Notes under the pieces: generated by a model
What the model saw: the letters and a program-made list of their open reading frames with translations, nothing else
What the model was told of the DNA's origin: nothing
Databases searched by the model: none
Source of the DNA: Hyphomonadaceae bacterium JAD_PAG50586_4
Lineage (GTDB): Bacteria > Pseudomonadota > Alphaproteobacteria > Caulobacterales > Aquidulcibacteraceae
Direction: 5' to 3'
Assembly (NCBI GenBank): GCA_023242925.1
Contig: CP096134.1
Span: 1,265,944-1,329,943 of the forward strand
Length of the DNA stretch: 64,000 nucleotides
Shown here: positions 57,051-64,000 of the stretch, piece by piece
Layout: every line of letters starts with the position of its first letter
How positions within the stretch are numbered: the stretch's first letter is position 1
Program-made: the position numbers and the translations under genes

Positions 57051-57770
57051 TCAGAGCGCGTGCCCGGCGTCCACCACGAGCGTGGCGCCGGTTGCAGGGC
57101 AATCGTCGCAGAGAAGCTGGCTGACAAGTTGGAAGATGTCGCCCTCGAACCGCGCGAGCGCGCTGGGCAATGTGACGAGTGTTTTGAAGGCGCGGCGTTC
57201 GTCGCCTTCTTCGCGGACCAAATCTTGAAACAGCGGTGCGTTGCGCCAGATCGGCGCGACGCCGTGATTGACGGCGTTGACGCGTACGTTGGAGGCGGCG
57301 CCGTCCAAAGCTGCGATGCGCAGGATGTCGCCTGCGCCAGCTAGGCCGAGCACGACGATGGCGCCGCCTTGTGCATTGGCGCCCATGAGTTCGCTCAGCG
57401 CGCGCAGCGTCAGCGCGATGTGATCGTGTCCGTTGCTGCTCCACGCGATGAGATCGCCGTCGGTGACGGTGACGGCGGCTTGCGCAGCGCTTGCGTCCAC
57501 GATGGCGTAGTCGAGCCTGCCGTACTGACCTCGGATGAAGTCTTTCGCCTGCGTCCAGCGTTCGCTGTCGCCGATATCGAAGGCGAGCGTGGAGACGCGC
57601 TCGGGCGGATTTTCGATGGCGTCCGCAGCCGTTTCCAAGCCTACCTCGTCGGGATCGACCAGGATCAGGCCCCCTAGGGCGCGGCGGGCGAAGCGGCGCG
57701 CAGCCGCGGCGCTGAGGCCGGTTGCGGCGCCCGTGATCAGCATCACGGGGTTGAGGCGGTCCATCTCCAT
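57051..57770 (-). CDS. SDR-fold protein lacking the catalytic Tyr-Lys pair
   Basis: The protein is about 239 residues from ATG 57770 (or 57764). It has the Rossmann start VMLITGAATGLS, the D of VDPDEVG, a YAIVDASAAQ strand where NNAG is expected, and RVNAVNHGVAP in the usual C-terminal place. The active-site Ser-Tyr-x-x-x-Lys is missing: the matching helix reads LRIAALDGAASN. It may bind a nucleotide but is unlikely to be a classical dehydrogenase. A protein-binding or regulatory role is possible. Confidence 0.75.
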   Translation of the reverse strand: MEMDRLNPVMLITGAATGLSAAAARRFARRALGGLILVDPDEVGLETAADAIENPPERVSTLAFDIGDSERWTQAKDFIRGQYGRLDYAIVDASAAQAAVTVTDGDLIAWSSNGHDHIALTLRALSELMGANAQGGAIVVLGLAGAGDILRIAALDGAASNVRVNAVNHGVAPIWRNAPLFQDLVREEGDERRAFKTLVTLPSALARFEGDIFQLVSQLLCDDCPATGATLVVDAGHAL

Positions 57771-57846
57771 GGCCCGGTTAGGCCACGGCTGCGGCCCGCT
57801 TTCAACACGCATCGCCAGGGCGCCCCGGCGCGCTATATCGGCAGCG

Positions 57847-58305
57847 ATGACACGTTTCGCGCTTCAATTCGGCCAAACCCAATCGGGGCTCACCTACCTT
57901 GAGCGCATGACTGCCTACGGCATTTGTCCGCGCGGGGAGAGCAATCTGGCGATCGTCCAGATCGGCAAGAAAGCGCCCTACGAATACGACCTGCCAGGTG
58001 GCGGCATCGAGGCGGACGAGGACGAAGCCGCAGCTTTGATGCGCGAATTTCAGGAAGAGACCGGGCTCACCGTGTGGCCAACGCGCGTGCTCGGCCGCGC
58101 CGGTCAGTTTTGGATCAATAAAAGCGAGCCGCGCAATTCGCTGGCGACGTTCTATGAGGTCGAGCTTTCAGCTGACGACAGTGCGCCGACGGAGCCCGAT
58201 CATGCGCTGGTGTGGATGAGCGCGACCGAGGCGCTCGGCAAAGTGCGCCACGAGGCGCATGCCTGGGCGATCTTGCATTGGCTGCGCGTGCGGCGCGGCG
58301 TTTAG
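57847..58305 (+). CDS. NUDIX hydrolase
   Basis: The protein is 152 residues from ATG 57847. The complete NUDIX box is visible as G-x5-E-x7-R-E-x2-E-E-x-G-L in GGIEADEDEAAALMREF...EETGL, preceded by YEYDLPGG. It hydrolyses a nucleoside diphosphate linked to another group, with Mg2+. The substrate is unknown. It is divergent from the SDR-fold gene, and its stop is shared in TTAG with the next convergent gene. Confidence 0.93.
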   Translation: MTRFALQFGQTQSGLTYLERMTAYGICPRGESNLAIVQIGKKAPYEYDLPGGGIEADEDEAAALMREFQEETGLTVWPTRVLGRAGQFWINKSEPRNSLATFYEVELSADDSAPTEPDHALVWMSATEALGKVRHEAHAWAILHWLRVRRGV

Positions 58306-59072
58306 GTCTGATCGTCGTTGTTGTTGCGCGCGATGTCGCGCAACGGATTGAGGCCCTGCAAGCGCTCAAGCAATGTCGGGTCGCGAATATCCATCGGCGT
58401 ATTCGGCTCAAGCTGCTCGAGGATGATATGCGTGCGCGGCGTCAGTTGTTGAATACGCGCGGGCGCGCGCGGCAGCCGGAAGATGTCGTCCGCGGAGGGC
58501 GGCTCGGCGAACGTAGTGGCGCCGCCGATGCCTGCGTCGCCCGCGTCAGCGAACGTGATCGTTTCCGCCGCCGCCGCTTGCGCCGTTTGCACTGGCGCGA
58601 CGTCATTCATGCGCACAGCAAGCGCACCGCCGACAGCGACGACGCTCGCCAGCCCCATCAGCATCACAGATTGTTGCGACGGGCCCTTGGGTGGTTCGTA
58701 GATGCGCGTCACGGCGCGCAGGCGTTCGTTCATCGCGTTCCAAGCGCGGCCGCCGCGTTCGCCGCGCCATCCGGAGAAATCGATCACCGGCGCCAGCCGT
58801 TTGATCTTCGGCGCGCCCAGCGCGCGGGAAATTTCGACCAGACGCTCCGGGGCCGTGCGTTCAGCCCAGGCCAGCATGTATTCCTGACCGGGCGCGGCCG
58901 GCGACCAGATCATCAGCACCGCTTCTTCAGCGTCCTGATTGGCTTCCAGGTCTTGATAGGCTTGGCGACCCACGGTCAGACGAACGACGTGTTGCTCCGC
59001 CTCCAGGAGGCGCATCAGCATTTCGGCCACCTTGGCGGCGTCATGCGTGCAGACGATACGAATGTCGATCAT
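58302..59072 (-). CDS. Single-span membrane protein with TIR-like N-terminal domain
   Basis: The protein is 256 residues from ATG 59072. Residues 1-80 alternate strand and helix (IDIRIVCTHDAAKVAEML, HVVRLTVG, AVLMIWSPAA), similar to a TIR or flavodoxin-like fold. A helix with APERLVEISRALG follows, a membrane span is at about 135-153, and the tail is low-complexity Ala/Thr/Pro-rich. The typical TIR catalytic Glu is not securely placed. The predicted topology has the N-terminal domain in the cytoplasm. The function is unknown and the TIR comparison is tentative. Confidence 0.6.
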   Translation of the reverse strand: MIDIRIVCTHDAAKVAEMLMRLLEAEQHVVRLTVGRQAYQDLEANQDAEEAVLMIWSPAAPGQEYMLAWAERTAPERLVEISRALGAPKIKRLAPVIDFSGWRGERGGRAWNAMNERLRAVTRIYEPPKGPSQQSVMLMGLASVVAVGGALAVRMNDVAPVQTAQAAAAETITFADAGDAGIGGATTFAEPPSADDIFRLPRAPARIQQLTPRTHIILEQLEPNTPMDIRDPTLLERLQGLNPLRDIARNNNDDQT

Positions 59073-59347
59073 GAAGGGGGCCGATCGTTGATGGACCGGA
59101 CCTTTATCATGGCTTTTGGGTCGCGCCAGCGACTCAGTCCGCATGAGATTGTGAGTAAGTGCGCATTGTCTGTGAGATGAGACGCAATCGACACCGCAAT
59201 GTCACGGTTGCAGGCTCTCGCGCGTGACGTGTGCAAGATTACGGCGGCGCAATCTTTGTTGTCTATCGCAACGGAAGCCGTATTGTGGCGCCGCCGCACA
59301 ACCAGCGACCCGGAAAACTGGGCGCGCGCGGCGTGAGGGGAAACATC

Positions 59348-59650
59348 ATGGATACGGCGACGATCCTTCCGTTCGTTGTGCAGGCCTTGGGCGGCGCAAT
59401 CGGTGGAAACATTCTTGGCGCGATCACACGCGGCGGCGGCGGTCTGCTTGGCCGCACACTGATCGGCGCGATCGGCGGTCTGGCGGCTGGCTATGCCGGC
59501 GCCAATGTCGAGGCGGTGGGCAACATCACATCGATGTGGAGCAATCTGATCGAGGGCGAGAACGGCGCCCACTTGGCTAACCTGATCACCGGCGCGACGG
59601 GCGGTGGATTGCTCGGTCTGATCGGCGGCCTGCTGATCCGCCAGCGCTAA
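59348..59650 (+). CDS. Glycine-rich membrane protein (100 aa)
   Basis: The protein is 100 residues from ATG 59348, which has an AGGGGA site. A hydrophobic start (ATILPFVVQALGGAIGGNILGA) is followed by three Gly-rich helices with GLLGRTLIGAIGGLAAG and ATGGGLLGLIGGLL. The pattern is like small Gly-zipper inner-membrane proteins seen in alphaproteobacteria. The role is unknown. The stop is shared with the convergent serine-hydrolase-like gene in a CTAA. Confidence 0.75.
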   Translation: MDTATILPFVVQALGGAIGGNILGAITRGGGGLLGRTLIGAIGGLAAGYAGANVEAVGNITSMWSNLIEGENGAHLANLITGATGGGLLGLIGGLLIRQR

Positions 59651-60651
59651 AGATCGCGCCACACCAGCGATAGGAATTGCGCGTCGGACCATTGCGCGTT
59701 CCCGCCCCGCGCTTGGCGCACGATCACAATTCCGGCGGACGGCACGACATAGAGCCGCTGTCCGCCCGCGCCGGCGGCCATGGCGAGATCGGTGGGCGCT
59801 GGCGATTGTGCGCGCCAGATATCGGTGTCGACGTTGAGGTCGTTGCGATTGCGCGCGATGGCGCCGAGCCAGAGGCCGAAGCCCGCGCGCGATTCCGCGA
59901 ACGAGCCGCGCAGCGCTTCGCGCATCACGTCGTCATCAGCCAATTGTGCTGCGCGCCACACCCCTTCACGGCGGATCAATTCACCCACTTGCGCCCAACC
60001 GCGGGCGGAAACGGCAACGCCGTCGTCGAAGCGCGCAGCGCCGCTTTGCGCGCGCGTCCAGGTAATGGGTGTGCAGCCGATCGGGCCCAGCGTGCGCTGC
60101 GTGAGATAGCGCGCGGGATCAGGCTCGCGACCTGCGGCTTCGAGTTTGCGCCGTGCGATTTCGGCGAGCAGGATATAGGGCGCTTCGTCATTGACGAAGT
60201 GGGCGCCAGGCGATTCACGCGGCTCAAGTGCTATAGCGGTGGCGAGGTCGCGCGTGTCGCGGCGATCGAAGGCGATGCCGCTGGCGCCGCTCGCCAGCAC
60301 GCGGATCGAGATCGTGCTCTTGACCGGATGTGCGCCCCAATCGCCGAGCGTGCCGGCGACTGGCTCGTCGAGATTGAGTAGGCGATCTTGCGCGAGTGAG
60401 GCGAGCAGAAGCGGCGTAAACGCGCGCGTGCCTTCGCCCACCGGCAAGCGGGTGTCGGCGGCGACGCCCGCGTACGCTTCAGCCAGAATGACGCCATTGC
60501 GGACGACAAGGAAGGTTGCGCCATTGCGCTCGGCGCTGTAGCGCGTGGCCATAGCGAAGCGCTCCGCCGGCTGCGCTTCGGCAGCGTACTGGGCGGAGGC
60601 GCTGACGACGCTGCAGGCGGCGGCGGTCGAAAGGAAAGCGCGGCGGTTCAT
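59647..60651 (-). CDS. Beta-lactamase-fold serine hydrolase homologue, degenerate active site
   Basis: The protein is 334 residues from ATG 60651. A Tat-like start (MNRRAFLSTAAACS) indicates export. It matches the serine hydrolase at 9180-10180 in layout: a YSAERNGATFLVVRNGVIL start, LLNLDEPVAGTLGDW, and the ending MAAGAGGQRLYVVPSAGIVIVRQ with WSDAQFL. The position of the SxxK motif reads EGTRAF, so both the nucleophile Ser and Lys are lost. It is probably not a hydrolase and could bind a ligand. It was likely duplicated from the other gene. Confidence 0.8.
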   Translation of the reverse strand: MNRRAFLSTAAACSVVSASAQYAAEAQPAERFAMATRYSAERNGATFLVVRNGVILAEAYAGVAADTRLPVGEGTRAFTPLLLASLAQDRLLNLDEPVAGTLGDWGAHPVKSTISIRVLASGASGIAFDRRDTRDLATAIALEPRESPGAHFVNDEAPYILLAEIARRKLEAAGREPDPARYLTQRTLGPIGCTPITWTRAQSGAARFDDGVAVSARGWAQVGELIRREGVWRAAQLADDDVMREALRGSFAESRAGFGLWLGAIARNRNDLNVDTDIWRAQSPAPTDLAMAAGAGGQRLYVVPSAGIVIVRQARGGNAQWSDAQFLSLVWRDL

Positions 60652-60717
60652 TTCACTCCCCCTGTGACCCATTTTCGTTAAAGGGAACCGAACCTGCAAG
60701 CCGTGCGTACCAGAGGC

Positions 60718-61239
60718 ATGCGTATCATATTCCTCTCCGCACTGGCGCTCCTGGCGGCTGGCTGCGTCCAAAACCCGGTTTATCGGCAAACCGAAGCCCC
60801 CTTGCCGGTGTCTGACATAGATCAAGCGCGTTATCTTGGCCTTTGGCACGAGCAGGCGCGCCTGCCGAACAGCTTCGAACGCGGCTGCCAGCGGGTGACC
60901 GCTGAATATGGCCGGCGCGACGATGGGCTTATTTCAGTCTTGAACACCTGCGTCGAGGCCAACGGAGAAACGCGCACCGCCGAAGGCCGTGCGCGCCCGG
61001 TGGGCGAGGCCGGAGAAGGCAAACTCAAGGTAAGCTTTTTCGGACCGTTCTGGGGCGATTATTGGGTGCTCCAACGCGCCGAGGATTATTCCTGGAGCAT
61101 CGTCGGCGAACCCGAGGGCCGCTTCCTTTGGATACTTACGCGCGCTGATACGATCTCAGCAGAGCAGCGCGCCGATTTCGAGGCGCGCATCATAGCGCTT
61201 GGCTACCGCCCCGCCGATCTGGTTTGGGCCGGGCCCTAA
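60718..61239 (+). CDS. Lipocalin family lipoprotein (Blc-like)
   Basis: The protein is 173 residues from ATG 60718 with GAGG upstream. A lipoprotein signal has C16 in LAAGC. The lipocalin G-x-W motif is in YLGLWHEQARLPNSFERGC, where the cysteine helps the fold, and later strands include GKLKVSFFGPFWGDYWVLQ and LWILTR. Blc-type lipocalins bind lysophospholipids at the outer membrane under stress. The ligand here is untested. Confidence 0.92.
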   Translation: MRIIFLSALALLAAGCVQNPVYRQTEAPLPVSDIDQARYLGLWHEQARLPNSFERGCQRVTAEYGRRDDGLISVLNTCVEANGETRTAEGRARPVGEAGEGKLKVSFFGPFWGDYWVLQRAEDYSWSIVGEPEGRFLWILTRADTISAEQRADFEARIIALGYRPADLVWAGP

Positions 61240-61314
61240 ACCATTACGATCTTCCTGTTGCGGAGCCGCTGCGTGCTTGTAAGGGTGCGCGGTGCTTTGC
61301 GGCGGAGACGATTG

Positions 61315-62145
61315 ATGGGCTGGCAAGAATTCCTGGTTTTCGCGGATGCGTCCGAGGATGGCGTCGCGCGTCTGCACATGGCGACCGAGCTCACGAAAAG
61401 CTTCAACGGCAAGTTGGAAGCGCTCGTTCTGGCGCCTGCGCCAATCTCGTTTGCGGTTGCTTCAGAGACCATTAGCGGGCTGGACGGGGCGATGCGCGCC
61501 GCGATCCGCAAAGATTGCGACGCCACGGTAAAGACGCTGCAAAGCGTTGCGGGTGGCGACGTGCATGTGCATGGGCTCGATGTCGCCGCGGCAGACTCGC
61601 AAGCGGCGGCGGCGCGCGCGGCGCGCACAGCGGATTTCGTGATTTTCGGTCAGCCGGAAGAAATGGACGGCTCGCGGCTCGATACCGACATTTTCCTTGG
61701 CGCCGTGCTCGAAGGCGGGCGACCGTGCTTGATGCTGCCGCGCTGGATCAATCCGCGTGCATGGGGCAAGCGCGCACTGATTTCGTGGAAGGGCACGCCG
61801 GAGGCCGCGCGCGCCGTGCAAGCGGCGTTGCCGTTCCTAAAGAAGGCCGAGGCCGTGCGCTTGTGCGTCGCCAATCCGCGCGGTGAACGCGAGGGCGAAG
61901 ACGAGGCGAGCATCGGGCGTGTCATCACCTATCTGTTGCGCCACGGCGTGAAGGTCGAAGAACCTGTCATGCGCGAAAGCTGGGAAGGCCCGGATCGGAT
62001 GATCGTGTCCGAAGTCGAGGGCTTCAACGCCGACTTCCTGGTGCTCGGCGCCTATGAAGACCCCAAATGGGCCGAAGAGATTTTCGGCGGCGTCACCGCG
62101 CGCATGGTGCGCGACGCCAAAATCCCGATCCTGATGACGCACTGA
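61315..62145 (+). CDS. Universal stress protein (UspA-like)
   Basis: The protein is 276 residues from ATG 61315 with a GGAG site. It is about twice the length of a single Usp domain. The N-terminal half has LVFADASEDGVARLHMATELT. The C-terminal half has LISWKGTPEAARAVQAALPFL, then FLVLGAYEDPKWAEEIFGGVTARMV ending in the family signature IPILMTH. UspA proteins bind ATP or AMP and aid survival under stress. It is convergent with the VWA gene. Confidence 0.88.
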   Translation: MGWQEFLVFADASEDGVARLHMATELTKSFNGKLEALVLAPAPISFAVASETISGLDGAMRAAIRKDCDATVKTLQSVAGGDVHVHGLDVAAADSQAAAARAARTADFVIFGQPEEMDGSRLDTDIFLGAVLEGGRPCLMLPRWINPRAWGKRALISWKGTPEAARAVQAALPFLKKAEAVRLCVANPRGEREGEDEASIGRVITYLLRHGVKVEEPVMRESWEGPDRMIVSEVEGFNADFLVLGAYEDPKWAEEIFGGVTARMVRDAKIPILMTH

Positions 62146-62163
62146 AGCGCGTCACGTGGCGAT

Positions 62164-63342
62164 TTAGCGGCTGAGCTCGCGCATTGCGCCGTCGAGGCCT
62201 TCGATGGTGAGCGGGAACATGCGGTTTTCACCGATGATTTCGCGCACCACTTGGATCGACGGCGTGTGGTCCCAATGCGCGCGCGGCGTGGGGTTGAGCC
62301 AGACCACGCGCTCATAGATTTGCGCAACGCGTTGGAGCCACATGGCGCCAGCTTCCTCGTTCCAGTGCTCGACCGAACCGCCCGGATAGGTGATCTCGTA
62401 CGGGCTCATGGTGGCGTCGCCGACGAAGACGACGCGATAATCGCTTGGATATTTGTGCAGCATATCCCACGTCATCGTCTTTTCATCGTGACGGCGGCGA
62501 TTGTCCTTCCACACGCTCTCATAGAGGCAATTGTGGAAGTAGAAAAATTCGAGGCTTTTGAATTCGGTGCGCGCGGCGGAGAACAGCTCCTCGCAAAGCT
62601 TGATGTGTGAATCCATCGAGCCGCCGATATCGAGCAGCAGTAGCACTTTCACGGAATTGCGGCGCTCAGGGCGTAACACGAGATCGAGATAGCCTTCGCG
62701 CGCGCTCTTCTTGATCGTGCCGTCAAGATCGAGTTCGTCAGCGGCGCCCGTGCGCGCGAATTTGCGCAGGCGGCGGAGCGCCACTTTGATGTTGCGCACG
62801 CCGAGCTCGACGCTGTCATCGAGGTTCTTGTACTCGCGCTTGTCCCAGACTTTGACGGCCCGGCCTTGGCCCTTGCCTTCACCGCCGATGCGCACGCCTT
62901 CGGGATTGTAGCCGCCGTTGCCGAACGGGGAGGTGCCGCCGGTGCCGATCCATTTGTTGCCGCCTTCATGGCGCTTCTGCTGTTCTTCGAGCCGCTCTTT
63001 CAGGGTCTCCATCAATTTGTCCCAGCCGCCGAGCGCTTCGATCTGCGCCTTCTCTTCGTCGGTGAGGAATTTCTCGGTGAGCGCGCGCAGCCATTCGGCG
63101 GGGATTTCGGCATTGACGGCGTCGGCCGTGTTTTCGATGCCCTTGAACACCGTGCCGAACACGCGGTCGAATTTGTCGAGGTGGCGTTCGTCTTTCACCA
63201 AAGCGGCGCGCGAGAGATAGTAGAAATCCTGCACGTCCGGCGGGATCGCATCCTTATCCAGCGCCTCCACCAGCGTCAGATATTCCTTGAGGCTGACAGG
63301 CACGCGCGCGGCGCGCAGTTCTGTGAAAAAGCGCTGAAACAT
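62164..63342 (-). CDS. VWA domain protein (CoxE-like)
   Basis: The protein is 392 residues. A helical N-terminal region (FFTELRAARVPVSLKEYLTLVEAL) resembles CoxE-type proteins. A Gly-rich linker follows, then a von Willebrand A domain with the MIDAS start D238 in LLLLDIGGSMDSH. Such proteins work with a MoxR AAA ATPase to insert metals or remodel complexes, and the MoxR gene is immediately upstream in the same operon, four bases away. The target complex is not encoded here. Confidence 0.9.
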   Translation of the reverse strand: MFQRFFTELRAARVPVSLKEYLTLVEALDKDAIPPDVQDFYYLSRAALVKDERHLDKFDRVFGTVFKGIENTADAVNAEIPAEWLRALTEKFLTDEEKAQIEALGGWDKLMETLKERLEEQQKRHEGGNKWIGTGGTSPFGNGGYNPEGVRIGGEGKGQGRAVKVWDKREYKNLDDSVELGVRNIKVALRRLRKFARTGAADELDLDGTIKKSAREGYLDLVLRPERRNSVKVLLLLDIGGSMDSHIKLCEELFSAARTEFKSLEFFYFHNCLYESVWKDNRRRHDEKTMTWDMLHKYPSDYRVVFVGDATMSPYEITYPGGSVEHWNEEAGAMWLQRVAQIYERVVWLNPTPRAHWDHTPSIQVVREIIGENRMFPLTIEGLDGAMRELSR

Positions 63343-63345
63343 GCC

Positions 63346-64000
63346 TTAGCTCGCGCCGCCCCGTTGCTCGCGTCGCGCCAGGAAGGCGAGCCGCTCAAAT
63401 AGCATGACGTCGGCTTCGTTCTTCAAAAGCGCGCCGTGCATGGGCGGGATGAGTTTCGACGGATCGCGCTGCTTCAGCGTTTCCGGATCGACGTCGTCGG
63501 TCAGCAGGAGCTTCAGCCAATCGATCAATTCGCTGGTGCTGGGCTTCTTCTTCAGGCCCGGCACTTTGCGCATGTCGTAGAAGATTTTGAGCGCTTCGTT
63601 GATCAGGCGCGCCTTTATGCCCGGATAGTGCGAGTCGATGATGGCGCGCATCGTCTCTTCATCGGGGAAGCGGATGTAGTGGAAGAAGCAGCGGCGCAGG
63701 AACGCGTCCGGCAATTCCTTTTCGTTGTTCGAGGTGATGATGATGATCGGGCGCTGCTGCGCTTTGATCGTCTTGTTGATCTCGTAAACGTAGAATTCCA
63801 TGCGATCGAGCTCTTGCAGGAGGTCGTTCGGGAATTCGATGTCGGCTTTGTCGATTTCGTCGATCAGCAGGATCGGGCGCACGTCGCTTTCGAACGCTTC
63901 CCAGAGTTTGCCGCGCTTGATGTAATTGGCGATGTCAGCCGAGCGCGCATCGCCCAGTTGGCTGTCACGCAAGCGCATGACGGCGTCATATTCGTAAAGG
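63346..64000 (-). CDS. MoxR-family AAA ATPase (5' end outside window)
   Basis: The visible 218 residues run to the right edge in the same open frame, so the start and Walker A lie beyond the window. It has Walker B in ILLIDEIDKADIEF, the family segment LYEYDAVMRLRDSQLGD, the sensor-1 motif IIIITSNNEKELPDAFLRRC, and a helical lid. MoxR ATPases act as chaperones with VWA proteins. The VWA gene follows four bases after its stop, so the pair is one functional unit. Confidence 0.9.
   Translation of the reverse strand, partial: LYEYDAVMRLRDSQLGDARSADIANYIKRGKLWEAFESDVRPILLIDEIDKADIEFPNDLLQELDRMEFYVYEINKTIKAQQRPIIIITSNNEKELPDAFLRRCFFHYIRFPDEETMRAIIDSHYPGIKARLINEALKIFYDMRKVPGLKKKPSTSELIDWLKLLLTDDVDPETLKQRDPSKLIPPMHGALLKNEADVMLFERLAFLARREQRGGAS

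Overview
This window is a dense, GC-rich bacterial chromosome segment, by eye about 60-65 % G+C. It has the look of an alphaproteobacterium, most likely in or near the Caulobacterales or Hyphomonadaceae. The reasons are a mreB-mreC-mreD-mrdA-rodA elongation cluster, an Mla lipid transport cluster with a STAS-MlaE fusion, HWE-type and hybrid histidine kinases, many c-di-GMP proteins and very tight gene packing. The taxonomic placement is inferred from gene style and was not tested by a search. I saw no insertion sequence, phage, CRISPR array or rRNA gene. There is one tRNA, tRNA-Lys(CTT).

Layout. 0-20 kb holds metabolic and accessory genes: a DUF2975/XRE pair, a Crp/Fnr regulator, a TauE/SafE exporter, an acyl-CoA dehydrogenase, a QueD-like pterin synthase, twin glycine-zipper lipoproteins, SDR and GFA enzymes, two tandem stand-alone PAS proteins, a serine hydrolase, a DEAD-box helicase, a double RcnB protein, an HWE kinase, a 2OG-Fe(II) oxygenase, a GIY-YIG protein, a VTT membrane protein, a PQQ-type sugar dehydrogenase and a membrane-anchored protease. 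21-27 kb is the cell elongation operon. 29-33 kb is the Mla-type lipid transport operon. 32.7-37.4 kb carries two paralogous membrane coiled-coil proteins flanking an orphan, diverged C-terminal half of elongation factor G. 37.7-38.1 kb has a MerC-like membrane gene with a Zur-like palindrome on its start codon. 38.8-53.2 kb is a signalling block: two hybrid kinases, one response regulator, two GGDEF-EAL proteins and an autotransporter. 53.3-64 kb is mixed: a DUF885 peptidase, NnrU, the tRNA, an Hpt protein, a thioesterase, a NUDIX hydrolase, a second degenerate serine hydrolase, a lipocalin, a stress protein and a VWA/MoxR pair cut by the right edge.

The main caution is sequence quality. I count fourteen places in thirteen genes where a clearly conserved protein changes reading frame by one base. 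They include mreC (twice), rodA and mlaE, and most fall in short homopolymers. In nearly every case adding or removing one base in the run restores a textbook motif. I therefore annotate these as single genes broken by probable consensus errors, not as true pseudogenes.

The most unusual biology is the orphan EF-G domain III-V protein between the coiled-coil paralogues, the Zur-like operator, several previously unlisted small membrane proteins, degenerate enzyme paralogues, and the frequent 4-base sharing of stop codons by convergent genes.
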